The notes beneath the pieces were generated by a model, which worked only from the letters and a program-made list of their open reading frames with translations, ran no database searches and was not told where the DNA came from. A program made the translations under genes and the position numbers. A stretch of DNA of 64,000 nt, from contig NZ_JAPWDU010000002.1 of NCBI RefSeq assembly GCF_027257155.1, positions 558,001 through 622,000 on the forward strand. The letters are read 5' to 3'. This DNA is from Cerasicoccus sp. TK19100 (lineage in GTDB: Bacteria; Verrucomicrobiota; Verrucomicrobiia; Opitutales; Cerasicoccaceae). Below, one piece after another: positions 26,135 to 37,636 of this stretch; the stretch's first letter is position 1, and every line of letters starts with the position of its first letter.

Positions 26135-27568
26135 TTAATAGCTGAAATCGCTGTAATCACGGAAGAAACCGGCATTGTCCGGGTCGTCAAACGGCGGCTC
26201 GATCGGCTGGTAGTCGAGGTAAAAGAAACGCGTATCATTGCCGCCCAGCGTGGTTTCGGTGATGCTGGTGTTGCCGTCGCCATCGAAGTCAGACCCGAGC
26301 GGGAACCAGGCTGAAAGATCATCGCTGTAATGCCACTGGTAGTGCAGGCTGGCGTTGGTGTTTGTCGTTAAATCCACCATGCCGGGCGACGGCTGTGGTG
26401 CCATGCTAACTGCTGGTCCCGGGCGCAGGCAATACTCCAACCATTTGAGCACCTCAACGCGGGCCAGGCGCTTCGCTTTCTGGTCGGCGTCTTCGTTGAT
26501 GGTGTTCCAGTCGACCTCCGCGGCAAGCGTCGCCAAGTCGAAGGAGTGCTCGGCCAAATCGAAAATAAAGTGATGCTTCAGCGGATCATCGACGCCTTCA
26601 GCCTGCGCTTGCAGACTGGATGACAGCAGCTGCTTCATCGGATAAAGCGTGCCCGTCATCGGCGTCACGTTGGGGTTGGCAATGCCCATGAGGCTATCCT
26701 CGGTGCCGTGAAACACCAGCACCTGCATCCGGCGGTCGAGCATGTAACGGCCCGCCGCAATTGAGCTAGCCTGACCATGGTAGCGGTAGTGTGAGCCGCC
26801 ACCATAGTAGAACGCGCCAAACTTCGGGAACGGCAGATTGTCCGGTATGCGCACCGGGCTGTCGACTTCCTTCATCACCGTCTCTTCGACGTACTGAACC
26901 GGATTTGTATTTTTAACCGCCACCAAGTCAACGTAGCTAACCTCATAAGTTCCCAGATCGACCGACGCATCGAGCACCGCGTTCATCCCGGTTTGCGCCC
27001 CGTGTGAAAAGCCGATCAGACCAATATTTTCCGTGTCGATATCGCCTCGCCCGGCCAGATAGGTCAAGGCCGCCACCACGTCTTTGGGGCGCTCGTAGTT
27101 GGGCGAGCACAGATCGTCGTCGACGAGCGGGTCGTAGCTGGGCCGGCGACTGCCGAAGTTACCGTCGATGCCGCGCGGATTGTAGCTGTCCACCAACAGC
27201 GCGACGAAACCCAGATCGGCCAGCATTTCGCCCCACTGCTCCAGGTGCGAGAGCGGTCCATTGGCAATCAGGTCATTGGACCAGTTGCCGCCCGAACCGT
27301 GTAAAAAAATAACCGCCGGGAACGGCCCGTTGCCGTGGATGTTAACATCCGGCACGTAAATTTGCGCGGCGAGGGTCAGTTGGTTCGGATTGTTGGGATA
27401 GCCCGGCAGCGCCGCGAGCTGCGCCGAAGGCGCGGGGATGACTTGTCGCAGAAGATTTTGCGGCATGTCGAAGAACACGATTTCCGTGGTAAAAGCCGCC
27501 AGCGCAGATGCGCCACTCATGAGAAAGGCCAGCACGCTGGCACGGATCGGTAGCATTGGAGCAGACAT
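26135..27568 (-). CDS. Secreted alpha/beta hydrolase (dienelactone hydrolase-like)
   Basis: A 477-residue protein with a signal peptide (RASVLAFLMSGASALA). The hydrolase part shows FPAVIFLHGSGGNWSNDL (oxyanion-hole region), an alpha/beta repeat with VALLVDSYNPRGI, and the nucleophile elbow IGLIGFSHGAQTG (G-x-S-x-G variant GFSHG). LVFHGTEDSLMG supplies the Asp region and HHFIFDLAEHSF the His. The C-terminal 90 residues include SITETTLGGNDTRFFYLDY, resembling the short beta-rich trailers common in Verrucomicrobiota secreted proteins. The substrate is unknown, possibly an ester-linked polysaccharide. Confidence 0.85.
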   Translation of the reverse strand: MSAPMLPIRASVLAFLMSGASALAAFTTEIVFFDMPQNLLRQVIPAPSAQLAALPGYPNNPNQLTLAAQIYVPDVNIHGNGPFPAVIFLHGSGGNWSNDLIANGPLSHLEQWGEMLADLGFVALLVDSYNPRGIDGNFGSRRPSYDPLVDDDLCSPNYERPKDVVAALTYLAGRGDIDTENIGLIGFSHGAQTGMNAVLDASVDLGTYEVSYVDLVAVKNTNPVQYVEETVMKEVDSPVRIPDNLPFPKFGAFYYGGGSHYRYHGQASSIAAGRYMLDRRMQVLVFHGTEDSLMGIANPNVTPMTGTLYPMKQLLSSSLQAQAEGVDDPLKHHFIFDLAEHSFDLATLAAEVDWNTINEDADQKAKRLARVEVLKWLEYCLRPGPAVSMAPQPSPGMVDLTTNTNASLHYQWHYSDDLSAWFPLGSDFDGDGNTSITETTLGGNDTRFFYLDYQPIEPPFDDPDNAGFFRDYSDFSY

Positions 27569-27759
27569 AGTTGCGGGATTAAAAAGCCAATGAGCCTAGC
27601 AAAATATCACACTTTGGGCAATTCCATCGCGATTGCCCTCTTCCTTTACCGATTCCTTTACAATCGCCAGTAGCGCTCGCCCGCCGGAAAAAGTTTCCGC
27701 TTTCGCGTCACGCTGGCTTGCATCGGCGGCGGTTCGTCTTCTCACTGCTTGTTTTTGGC

Positions 27760-28995
27760 ATGCCCTGGTATCTGTATCTCGCGTTCAAACAACTGTTTCC
27801 GACTGGTCGGGCGGCATCGTTTTTCGCGTGGATAAGCATCACGGGCGTCGCGCTGGGCGTGGCGATCCTGATCGTGTTCGCCAGCATCATGAACGGCCTC
27901 GGTGAGCGCATTCGCGGCAAGGTTTCCGAGACATTCGGTCACGCCCACGTCTTCACCGGCAGCATTATTTACGACTACGAGGAGCTGCTCGACGATCTGC
28001 GCGCCTACCCAGGTGTCAAGGCCGCCACACCCTACACGAATGGCATGCTGATGATGCAGTTCGGCAATCGCCCGGCCTTCCCGAAAATCACCGGCCTCAA
28101 CCCATGGGAAGAAGACCAGGTGGTGCCGCTGGAGGACTACATTCTGCAGGGCAGCATCGATAAATTTAACGACCAGAAAATCATTATCAGTATGGGCATC
28201 GCCCGCCAGCTTCAGGTTGGCGTGGGCGACTTGGTCAACCTCTACTCGCCCCTCATGCTCCAGCAGCTCAAGCGCGACGAGATCCCGCTGCCCATGGAGC
28301 TCGAAGTGTGCGCGATTTTCGAGTCCGGCTTTAACGAGGTGGATAACAACACCATCGTCGTCACCCGCCGCACAATGCAGGAACTTTACGGTCTGGGTGA
28401 CGGTATTCACGGCGTCATGCTACTGATTGACGACCCGGACAGTGTCCACGATTTCACCCACAAGTTGCAGCAGCACCTCGGCGGTGATTACCAGTCACTC
28501 AGTTGGATGGAGGCTAATGAAAACCTGCTCTTTTTGCTCCAGTTTGAAAAGACGATCATGCTGTTTTTGCTGTTCGTGATCCTGATCATCGCGGGCTTCT
28601 GCATTAGCGCGATTTTGATCGTAACCGCGCTGCAAAAGACACGCGAAATTGGCCTGCTGCACGCCATGGGAGGACGCTCGCGCCAGCTAGCGGCCATTTT
28701 CTGCTTGGACGGTATGCTGGTTAGCATGATGGGCTGCATCGTGGGTACCGTGATGGCATTTCTGCTCATCAACGTCCGCAGCTTCATCATCAAGCTGATG
28801 CTTTACACAACCGGCCAAAGCGACGCCTTTCAGGAGCATTACCCTTTGCCCATCATGGACTTGCCGATCGCCTATCAAATCAGCGACTTCGTCCTCATTT
28901 ACATTTTCTGCCTGCTCGTGGGTGCACTGGCCGGGCTCTATCCCGCGTGGCGCGCCGCCAATATGAACCCATCGGAAGCCATTCGGGCTGAGTAA
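27760..28995 (+). CDS. Lipoprotein-releasing ABC transporter permease (LolC/LolE family)
   Basis: A 411-residue permease with the characteristic start MPWYLYLAFKQLFPTGR and an N-terminal membrane segment (ISITGVALGVAILIVFASIM). A large periplasmic MacB/LolC-type domain follows at about residues 50-260. Three C-terminal membrane segments include FVILIIAGFCISAILIVTAL and a FtsX-type LQKTREIGLLHAMGGRSRQL. The ending ARAANMNPSEAIRAE-like motif is present. The TTG at 27718 is a poorer start. With the next gene it should extract lipoproteins from the inner membrane. Only one permease is present, so it may form a homodimer. Confidence 0.92.
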   Translation: MPWYLYLAFKQLFPTGRAASFFAWISITGVALGVAILIVFASIMNGLGERIRGKVSETFGHAHVFTGSIIYDYEELLDDLRAYPGVKAATPYTNGMLMMQFGNRPAFPKITGLNPWEEDQVVPLEDYILQGSIDKFNDQKIIISMGIARQLQVGVGDLVNLYSPLMLQQLKRDEIPLPMELEVCAIFESGFNEVDNNTIVVTRRTMQELYGLGDGIHGVMLLIDDPDSVHDFTHKLQQHLGGDYQSLSWMEANENLLFLLQFEKTIMLFLLFVILIIAGFCISAILIVTALQKTREIGLLHAMGGRSRQLAAIFCLDGMLVSMMGCIVGTVMAFLLINVRSFIIKLMLYTTGQSDAFQEHYPLPIMDLPIAYQISDFVLIYIFCLLVGALAGLYPAWRAANMNPSEAIRAE

Positions 28996-28998
28996 TTT

Positions 28999-29685
28999 AT
29001 GACCCAGCAAAGCGCCATACTCGAAGCTCGCGGGCTCAGCAAAACCTTCCAAACGCCCACCCGGCCCATCCAGGTGCTCGACGAAGCCAACGTATTGCTC
29101 GCTTATGGCGAGAGCCTCTCGATTCGCGGCGAATCCGGCGCGGGCAAGACTACCCTGCTCTACCTGCTCTCGGTATTGGAAAAACCCGACAGCGGCGAAC
29201 TTTACTGGGGTGGCGAAAGCGTGCTGGACAAGTCCCCAAACTGGCGCGCCCGCAAGCGCGCGACGTTCATGGGTTTTGTTTTTCAGGCCTACTATTTGAT
29301 GCCCGAGCTCAATGCGCTGGAGAATGTCCTCCTGGCCCGCCGACTGCTTGGCAAAGTCCGCCGCGAAGACCGCGAACGCGCCGCCGATCTGCTCAACCGT
29401 GTCGGGCTGTCCGAACGTGCCAAACAAATACCGTCCAAGCTTTCCGGCGGCGAAAAGCAACGCGTGGCCGTCGCCCGCGCCCTGATGAATCAGCCGCCGC
29501 TCATCCTCGCCGACGAGCCCACGGGCAACCTCGACGAACGCACCGGCGAGCAAATTATGGACCTGCTGCTCAACCTGTGCGCCGAGGAAAAGACCAGTCT
29601 CATTCTCGTCACCCACAACCCAGACTTCGCCAAGCGCACAGATCGCGGCCTGAATTTGCACAATGGCCGGTTTGAGTCGGCGTAA
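28999..29685 (+). CDS. lolD: ABC transporter ATP-binding protein (LolD family)
   Basis: A 228-residue ATPase. Walker A is [15 protein letters not shown], the Q-loop [18 protein letters not shown], the signature [15 protein letters not shown] and Walker [13 protein letters not shown], followed by a conserved switch His in LVTHNPDFA. Sequence and position (3 nt after the LolC/E-type permease) support LolD rather than another MacB-type ATPase. It powers release of lipoproteins from the inner membrane to a LolA-type carrier; LolA-like proteins are encoded elsewhere in the window. Confidence 0.93.
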   Translation: MTQQSAILEARGLSKTFQTPTRPIQVLDEANVLLAYGESLSIRGESGAGKTTLLYLLSVLEKPDSGELYWGGESVLDKSPNWRARKRATFMGFVFQAYYLMPELNALENVLLARRLLGKVRREDRERAADLLNRVGLSERAKQIPSKLSGGEKQRVAVARALMNQPPLILADEPTGNLDERTGEQIMDLLLNLCAEEKTSLILVTHNPDFAKRTDRGLNLHNGRFESA

Positions 29686-29802
29686 ATGCGACTGCTCCGC
29701 CCCCCTAGGCACAAGCCATTTGGCGCATTATTTAAAAACCAATCAGGCAGAGCGTGATTTTTATCTAGCCGCCGCGCCGCATTAACGCTACCCCATTGCG
29801 GC

Positions 29803-30456
29803 ATGGAAATCGGAGCTATTTTTGACTGGGACGGCGTCGTCATCGACTCCTCCGCCGCACACGAACGCAGTTGGGAGCTACTGGCAGAGGAGAAAAACCT
29901 CCCGCTGCCCGCCGACCATTTTAAGAAAGGCTTTGGCCGGAAAAATCAATTTATCATCCCGAATCTGCTCAACTGGACGCAGAACACGGTCGAGATCGAA
30001 GAGCTCAGCTACCGTAAAGAGGAGCTCTATCGCGAGATCATCAAACGCGATGGCATCGACGCTCTGCCCGGCATCAAGGAGCTGCTTCAGTTCTTGCACA
30101 GCCGCGAAATCCCCTGCGTGGTCGGCACCTCCACGCCCCGCATTAACGTGGAAACCATCATCGACGTGCTTGGCATTCGCGAGTTTTTCAAGGACATCGT
30201 TTCGGCGGAAGATGTTACGCACGGCAAGCCCGACCCCGAGGTCTTCCTGCTTGGTGCCAAGAAGATCGTCCGTGAGCCCAACCGTTGTCTGGTGTTTGAA
30301 GACGCCCACTACGGAATCGAGGCCGGCATTAACGGCGGCATGAAGGTCGTCGCCGTCGCCACCACGCACCCGATTGAGGACCTCGGAGCCGCGCACATGC
30401 AAGTTCACCGCCTCAGCGACCTCAATTATGAAGCAATGCTCGACCTGGTAAGGTAA
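29803..30456 (+). CDS. HAD-family hydrolase, beta-phosphoglucomutase-like
   Basis: A 217-residue HAD superfamily phosphatase/mutase. Motif I is IFDWDGVVIDSS with both catalytic Asp, motif II VVGTSTPR, motif III a Lys in HGKPDPEVFLLGAKK, and motif IV VFEDAHYGIEAG. The helical cap between motifs I and II places it in subfamily IA with beta-phosphoglucomutase and 2-deoxyglucose-6-phosphatase relatives. Exact substrate unknown, probably a phosphosugar. It stands alone downstream of lolD. Confidence 0.9.
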   Translation: MEIGAIFDWDGVVIDSSAAHERSWELLAEEKNLPLPADHFKKGFGRKNQFIIPNLLNWTQNTVEIEELSYRKEELYREIIKRDGIDALPGIKELLQFLHSREIPCVVGTSTPRINVETIIDVLGIREFFKDIVSAEDVTHGKPDPEVFLLGAKKIVREPNRCLVFEDAHYGIEAGINGGMKVVAVATTHPIEDLGAAHMQVHRLSDLNYEAMLDLVR

Positions 30457-30530
30457 AATTTCCCGGGAACAAAACAGCCACTGACCTCTCTTACCCTGAA
30501 AGTAACCCGAAATAGAGGCTGGGAATTCCA

Positions 30531-30565
30531 TTGACCTCCCCGCCGCAATAACAAATATCGCCCGC
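30531..30565 (+). promoter_or_regulatory. Possible promoter of the FKBP gene
   Basis: TTGACC at 30531-30536 resembles a -35 box, with AAATAT (30553-30558) at 16 nt spacing as a poor -10. Initiation would fall just before the ATG at 30568, implying a very short or absent leader. Weak evidence. Confidence 0.25.
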
Positions 30566-30567
30566 TT

Positions 30568-31245
30568 ATGATACTAAAGCACCTACGTCCCCTCGCAGCC
30601 GCCGCCTTGCTATCTTTGCCCCTCGTATCGATGGCAGAGGACGCTGGTAGCGCCCAAAATATGACTACGATAGAAAACTTCGGCTGGTTCGTTGCCGAAA
30701 GCACGCAAAAACTCGAATTCAACGATGCCGAGAAGGAAGCGTTCATGAAAGGCGTCAAGCAAGCGCTCGACGGTCAAGACGGACCAGAAGACAAGCAAAC
30801 AGCAGCCATGCAGGTGCAGCAATACCTGCAGCAGCGTTTCAACACCATTCAGGAGGGCGAAACCAAGAAGTTCTTTGAAGAACTGGCCGCCAATCCCAAT
30901 GTGAAGCAGAGCCCAACCGGCCTCTACTATGAAATCATTGAAGAAGGCGACGCTGAGCGCGCCGGCGCGGATGATTCCGTAAAGGTTAACTACAAGGGCT
31001 CCCTGATCGACGGCACAGAGTTCGACAGCTCCTACAAGCGCGGCGAACCCGCAACCTTCCCGGTTGGTGGCGTCGTCAAGGGCTTCGGCGAAGGTGTCCA
31101 GCTCGTTGGCCCCGGTGGCAAGGTAAAGCTCTACATCCCGGGCAACCTCGGCTACGGCCCGAACCCGCCACGCGGCAGCCAGATCCCGCCGAACGGCACC
31201 CTGATCTTCGAAGTCGAGATGATCGACATCAACCCCGAGTCCTAA
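30568..31245 (+). CDS. FKBP-type peptidyl-prolyl cis-trans isomerase, periplasmic
   Basis: A 225-residue protein with a signal peptide (LRPLAAAALLSLPLVSMA). The N-terminal domain (about residues 30-110) resembles the FKBP_N dimerisation region of FkpA/Mip, with FMKGVKQALDG. The C-terminal FKBP domain contains VKVNYKGSLIDGTEFDSSYK, FPVGGVVKGFGEGVQLVGPG, YIPGNLGYGPNPPRG and IPPNGTLIFEVEMIDI, with conserved Tyr, Phe and Asp pocket residues. It should fold exported proteins in the periplasm. A strong intrinsic terminator follows. Confidence 0.95.
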   Translation: MILKHLRPLAAAALLSLPLVSMAEDAGSAQNMTTIENFGWFVAESTQKLEFNDAEKEAFMKGVKQALDGQDGPEDKQTAAMQVQQYLQQRFNTIQEGETKKFFEELAANPNVKQSPTGLYYEIIEEGDAERAGADDSVKVNYKGSLIDGTEFDSSYKRGEPATFPVGGVVKGFGEGVQLVGPGGKVKLYIPGNLGYGPNPPRGSQIPPNGTLIFEVEMIDINPES

Positions 31246-31267
31246 GCTTCAGCGACTCGTTCAATTT

Positions 31268-31298
31268 GAAAGGCGGCTCCAGCGGGGTCGCCTTTTTT
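31268..31298 (+). terminator. Rho-independent terminator of the FKBP gene
   Basis: AAAGGCGGCTCC and GGGGTCGCCTTTTTT form a GC-rich hairpin (one bulge, three-base loop) ending in six T residues, 23 nt past the FKBP stop codon. Confidence 0.85.
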
Positions 31299-31302
31299 AT
31301 GA

Positions 31303-31387
31303 AGCACGGGCGTCTCGCCTGTGCCTCATTTAATCATTTATATCGTGTAGAAATCGTCGCATTAGGCACAGGCGGGACGCCCGTGCT
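31303..31387. repeat. Palindromic element, arm type GGCACAGGCGGGACGCC
   Basis: The left arm 31303-31326 and right arm 31364-31387 are reverse complements with one mismatch in 24; the loop is 37 nt and AT-rich. The right arm nearly equals the right arm of the element at 39783-39876, so these are two copies of one dispersed repeat. It lies between the FKBP terminator and the convergent PP2C gene. Confidence 0.8.
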
Positions 31388-31395
31388 ACGACCAA

Positions 31396-32133
31396 CTACT
31401 CGTCAAAATACACCGCGATCGCCGTCACGTTGTCCGGGCCGCCGCGATAGTTCGCCGTTTCGATGATCTCGTTCACGAGGTCTTTCGGCGAATCGGTTGC
31501 GAGAATCTTTTCGTGAATCTCGTCCATTTCCATGGTCTTGGTGACTCCATCGGAAAACAAGAGTGCGCGCTCACCGGGAACAATAATGTCCTCGTAGGTA
31601 TCCACCTTGATACTCGCCAGTTGGCCAATACAGCGCGTGAGCGTATGCGAGAAATATTCGGGGATATAGGCGTGCTCCCCAGGGCGCAAACGGTCGAGCA
31701 TATCCTGGGCCATGGTATGGTCCCTTGTGACTTGGCGCCAGGAGTCTTTGCCGAATACCACCAGACCGGTGTCACCCACATGACCGATGTGAAAGCGGTC
31801 CTGACGGAACTGAGCAACGGTCAAAGTCGTGCCAATACCCATATCGGCGCTGATTGAGCGGCCCTTTTCAAACACGCGTAAGTTCACGCGCTCAAACATG
31901 CTGCCGAAATCAACGGCATCGCCCGGCGCAAGCCCGGCAAGGTATTCATTGATGACTTCTGTTGCGAGGCCGGAGGCGACCGATCCTTCAGGCAGTCCGC
32001 CCAAGCCATCGGCTACAGCGAACAACTGGTGCGGCTCGGAAACAAAATAACTGTCTTCATTCTCGCTACGCATGAGCCCCTGATCGGTTTGCCCAAACGC
32101 ACGAATAGAAAAGCTGGATACAGATGTAGACAT
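31396..32133 (-). CDS. PP2C-family serine/threonine protein phosphatase
   Basis: A 245-residue single-domain PPM phosphatase resembling bacterial PrpC/Stp. Metal-binding motifs are in order: GLMRSENEDSYFV, LFAVADGLGGLPEG, then HIGHVGDTGLVVF, LFSDGVTKTME and GGPDNVTAIAVYF. It removes phosphate from Ser/Thr of target proteins, usually countering a Hanks-type kinase. No such kinase is in the window. Cytoplasmic, no membrane segment. Confidence 0.93.
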   Translation of the reverse strand: MSTSVSSFSIRAFGQTDQGLMRSENEDSYFVSEPHQLFAVADGLGGLPEGSVASGLATEVINEYLAGLAPGDAVDFGSMFERVNLRVFEKGRSISADMGIGTTLTVAQFRQDRFHIGHVGDTGLVVFGKDSWRQVTRDHTMAQDMLDRLRPGEHAYIPEYFSHTLTRCIGQLASIKVDTYEDIIVPGERALLFSDGVTKTMEMDEIHEKILATDSPKDLVNEIIETANYRGGPDNVTAIAVYFDE

Positions 32134-32256
32134 AGTTAAAACACGAGCAGCAGTGGACGCACAATGTGTTTAAAATCAATCTTCTAGACCATTATCGTCG
32201 GAATGTAAAGCCGCTGAAGTTTCGAATACAGGAATTGAGGAAATTTCATTAATAAC

Positions 32257-34329
32257 TTACGCGATACCCAGCAGTTGATCGCGGGTTTGCCGAGTGTATC
32301 GCTTATAGTCACGCTTAGGCAAGGCCCCCAGGAAGTAGCGGCCATATTCCTTATGTAATATCCGACTATCAAGTATCACCAAGCGCCCATGGTCCGTCTT
32401 TTTTCGCAACAGGCGGCCCACGCCTTGCCGAAAACGCATGATCGCATCGGGTAAGGTCATTTCGGCAAACGGATTGCCGCCACGCTGCTGAATCCACTCC
32501 GAGCGCGCTTCAAGCACCGGGTGCGTGGGCACATCAAACGGCAGGCGCGTGATAATTACCTGCGTTAAGGCCGGCCCTGGCGCATCGAATCCTGTCCAAA
32601 AGCTTTCCGTGCCCAGCAGCACCGCGTTACCGTCCTCCATGAAACGCTCCTTCAACTCGGCACGCGACATGCCCTGCCCTTGCATGAGCAGTTGGCGGTC
32701 CGAGCGATGCAGCAAGGGCGCGAGCTGATCGCCCACAGCCTTCAAGTCGGCATAGCTAGTAAACAGCGCCAGCACCCCACCCGCCATGGAGTGCGCGCAG
32801 GCGGCGATGTTCTCCGTCATGAATTTCCGGTCCAGCTGCCCCTGCCCCCGCGTCGGCTGAGGGGCGTCTTCTGCGATGAAAATATCCAGGTTGTTCTCGA
32901 AATCAAAGGGCGAGCTTTCCACGGCAAAATCCTCCCCCTCGGCCCCGGCCCGCCGCGCGAACGGGCTCATGTCGCCGCCGCTGGCGAGGGTGGCGCTGGT
33001 CATCAACACCGAGGTGCCGCGGTCAAACAACGTCTTGCGCAACGCCTCGGCGACATCCAGCGGCGCCGAGCGTATCTGCACGATGCTTTTCTTCCGTCCC
33101 GCCAGCTCCAACCAATACACGTGGTGCTCGCGGTGCTTGAGCTCCAGCGCGTGCTGAAGGCCGGTCAACATCTCATGCAGGCGGCGGCGGTGGTCGCCCA
33201 GTTCGTCCTTTAAATGATCGTCTTTGACGTTCGTCCGCAAGATGCCCAGGCGGTCCACCACCCGGCCCAATGGACGGTGCAACACGGGCACGGCCCAGTC
33301 TTCCTCGTGCAGGCGCACGATGTCCTGCCGCCTGAGCAGGCGGGAGCGGAGGTCATTGAAAAAGCCTTCACTGGCGGCGAGTGCCTCGGTCACCGCGCGA
33401 TGATCCTGCGTCGAGCCGACCTTGGCCAGCAGCCCCTTGCCCTTCTTGCGGCTAGGGTTGTAGAGCAGCTTAAGCGCGCGGTCGACGCCGTAACTACTGA
33501 TGCCGAGCCCGTAGTGATCCGTCGCAATGCCGGGCACGGTGTGCGCCTCGTCGAGCACCAGATAGTCCTCCGGGTAAAGCACTCCCGCGCTGTTGCCTGG
33601 GGCCAGCCCCGCCGCGATCAGGCTGAACAGCAGGCTGTGGTTCATCACGACCAAGTGCGACTCTTGGCGGGCCTTCAGCGCCCTCCGGTAAAAGCAGGTC
33701 TCCGGCGTGCAGTTCTTCTTGTTACACGAGGAAGAGTCGGCATTGACCCACTCCCAAACCTCGGAATCCGGGGCCGGCGAGAGCTCGTCGCGCAGGCCTT
33801 CCTTGGTGAGCGTCGACCACTCCGCAATGCGCTGCAGGTCCTCCACCTGCGGCCCGCCAAAGAGGTCACTCTTGGTCGCAATGGCCCGCGAAAGCCGGTA
33901 GCCGCACAGGTAATTGCCCCGTCCGACGAGGAGCGTGGCCTTAAAATTCCGGTAATCCGCCAGCTCGGGCGTCTTTTGGAACAGCATGCGCACCAAGGGG
34001 ATATCGCTGTTGAGCAACTGCTGCTGCAGCGCAATGGTATGGGTGGACACCAGAAACGGCCGTCGCGCAATCACCGCCCGCATAATCCCTGGCACCAGGT
34101 AAGCCATCGACTTGCCCACGCCCGTCCCCGCCTCGAACAGCAGTGGGCGGTCGCTGACGAAATTGCGGATCACCGCCTGCGCCATCGCCTCCTGCTGTGG
34201 CCGGTGCTCCAAGCCAAGGTTATCCGCCAGCCACCCCGTCTCAGCAAAGACGTTGTCACTCGCCGCAACCAATGCTTTGGCGTATTGAGCGGCGTCCGGC
34301 GCCTCGGCGTTTTCACGGAAGGAGATCAT
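32257..34329 (-). CDS. DinG/XPD-family ATP-dependent DNA helicase
   Basis: A 690-residue superfamily 2 helicase. Walker A is EAGTGVGKSMAYLVPG. Four cysteines suited to a 4Fe-4S cluster follow (NYLCGYRL, SCNKKNCTPETCFYRRA). The DEAH box is YLVLDEAHTVPG and motif VI is FRQGVGRLLRKKTDHG. The C-terminal half has LMTSATLASGG and LLGTESFWTGFDAPG. Length and the lack of an N-terminal exonuclease domain fit DinG/YoaA. It unwinds DNA, probably during repair or R-loop removal. Long ORFs on the opposite strand here are shadows. Confidence 0.93.
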   Translation of the reverse strand: MISFRENAEAPDAAQYAKALVAASDNVFAETGWLADNLGLEHRPQQEAMAQAVIRNFVSDRPLLFEAGTGVGKSMAYLVPGIMRAVIARRPFLVSTHTIALQQQLLNSDIPLVRMLFQKTPELADYRNFKATLLVGRGNYLCGYRLSRAIATKSDLFGGPQVEDLQRIAEWSTLTKEGLRDELSPAPDSEVWEWVNADSSSCNKKNCTPETCFYRRALKARQESHLVVMNHSLLFSLIAAGLAPGNSAGVLYPEDYLVLDEAHTVPGIATDHYGLGISSYGVDRALKLLYNPSRKKGKGLLAKVGSTQDHRAVTEALAASEGFFNDLRSRLLRRQDIVRLHEEDWAVPVLHRPLGRVVDRLGILRTNVKDDHLKDELGDHRRRLHEMLTGLQHALELKHREHHVYWLELAGRKKSIVQIRSAPLDVAEALRKTLFDRGTSVLMTSATLASGGDMSPFARRAGAEGEDFAVESSPFDFENNLDIFIAEDAPQPTRGQGQLDRKFMTENIAACAHSMAGGVLALFTSYADLKAVGDQLAPLLHRSDRQLLMQGQGMSRAELKERFMEDGNAVLLGTESFWTGFDAPGPALTQVIITRLPFDVPTHPVLEARSEWIQQRGGNPFAEMTLPDAIMRFRQGVGRLLRKKTDHGRLVILDSRILHKEYGRYFLGALPKRDYKRYTRQTRDQLLGIA

Positions 34330-34421
34330 TCAGCCAAGCAGTCTCACGGATGACCGCCCAGAGGCCAAGGAAAAGCTGACGTGAAGTTTGTCCCGTAACT
34401 CTTCGAGAAGAGTCTGCTAAG

Positions 34422-34560
34422 TTTGGAGTGCGCCAGCCCTCTGGCGCTTTAGAATTTTGTGCTTACGAATAAAAAGCTATACGAGCGTATTTTGGCTATA
34501 TTTCAGTTGATCTGGCTTCATTGAAAATGCCAAAGCGCCAGAGGGCTGGCGCACTCCAAA
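34422..34560. repeat. Perfect 29-bp inverted repeat with self-complementary arms
   Basis: The left arm 34422-34450 is the exact reverse complement of 34532-34560, around an 81-nt AT-rich loop. Each arm also folds on itself (GCGCCAG-CCCT-CTGGCGC), so a four-way cruciform or two local hairpins are possible. It lies in the 259-bp gap between the starts of dinG and the convergent end of the sulfotransferase gene. No gene is seen in the loop. Confidence 0.85.
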
Positions 34561-34588
34561 CCCATCAAACGAGTTTCACCTCCACCCT

Positions 34589-35545
34589 TCACACCAAAAA
34601 CGAGTCCACTAGTCGACCGCCGTGGACCCAACCAGGGTGCGTCGAGTCCTCTAGCGTGCATTGCTCGGCGCGGAAAGTTTCGTAGAACTCGGCGCGTTCT
34701 TTCGGGGCGTCGTGTTGTGGGCAGGCGCAGTCGGTGAAGTCCAGTTCGTAGCCGGTGCGGTCTGCGATCAGGCCGCTAATACGCTCTTGATATAAGTGGT
34801 CACGCGAGAGTCGATCCATCGAGACCACCAGGTCCGTGTGCTGCATCGCCGCGCCGTAGGACAACAGATAGACCAGGATAAACGACTCACGCAGCAGGTC
34901 GAGATTGTCCGCGAAATTCCGGCTGATCTGATTATACGCCTCGGTAAAGCTCTCGTGCGCGCCCTTGATTTTCAGCTTAGGCAGATGGTGCTTCAGCGCG
35001 AGCGCTTCCAGGGCTGGAACCGTCCGGCTGAGCGTGGCCAGCATCACATATTGCATCGTAAAATAAGCCGTGTCGGCATCGCGCAACTGCTGGTAGTTCG
35101 ACCAAAACACATCGAAGGGATCACGAATCAGCACGATATGAAACCCGCCCAACTCGCGCAGATGCGAGAGACGCCCGAGCGACCGGGTGAAGCCCAGCAC
35201 CGGCTCTTTGTCTCGCTCCCGGGCGAGATCCAGCAGCCCCTGCAAGTAATGCAGTTGGCCGTGGTCCTTCCCGTCGAACCAGTAATTGAGCGCGAAGCGG
35301 ATGTCATAATTGGCCACGCCGCAATCGCCGGTTTTGCCGCGCGGGCCGATCAGGTCAGCATAAACGGCCAGTTCCGGGCTCAAACCACCCGAATTGGCAC
35401 CCACAATAGATAGTTGATCATTAAAGGGTTCCGTGAATACTAATGCGCTGTCACTCCCCTTGAATTTTTCCAGGAAATAAGTGTTCGAACACCGCCACAG
35501 ACTATGGACAAACACCGGATTTCCCGTTTTTTTCAGTAACTTCAT
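34589..35545 (-). CDS. Sulfotransferase-family protein
   Basis: A 318-residue protein. [20 protein letters not shown] near the start resembles the 5'-phosphosulfate-binding loop of sulfotransferases (R-x-x-[ST]-x-[ST] pattern). [20 protein letters not shown] matches the 3'-phosphate-binding motif (R-D-P then a Ser). The rest is helical. It would move a sulfate group from PAPS to an unknown acceptor, possibly glycans or lipids; the wider window also has two sulfatases. I use the ATG at 35545. The divergent nadE start is only 26 bp away. Confidence 0.7.
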   Translation of the reverse strand: MKLLKKTGNPVFVHSLWRCSNTYFLEKFKGSDSALVFTEPFNDQLSIVGANSGGLSPELAVYADLIGPRGKTGDCGVANYDIRFALNYWFDGKDHGQLHYLQGLLDLARERDKEPVLGFTRSLGRLSHLRELGGFHIVLIRDPFDVFWSNYQQLRDADTAYFTMQYVMLATLSRTVPALEALALKHHLPKLKIKGAHESFTEAYNQISRNFADNLDLLRESFILVYLLSYGAAMQHTDLVVSMDRLSRDHLYQERISGLIADRTGYELDFTDCACPQHDAPKERAEFYETFRAEQCTLEDSTHPGWVHGGRLVDSFLV

Positions 35546-35571
35546 CAAAATATTTCCAGCCAGCTATAACA

Positions 35572-37524
<1,953 letters not shown>

Positions 37525-37636
37525 TGGGCTAAGGTGACTTGACAGATATAAACGATTAAAAACTAGCAATTCATCTACATATAACCATTAATTAATATCT
37601 ATAGATTTCAATTATCACCCATTACAAAAATTGCTA

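Noticed and set aside
32680-34353. Long plus-strand ORFs opposite the DinG-like helicase
   Set aside because: They are antisense shadows in GC-rich coding DNA; the minus-strand frame carries all helicase motifs.
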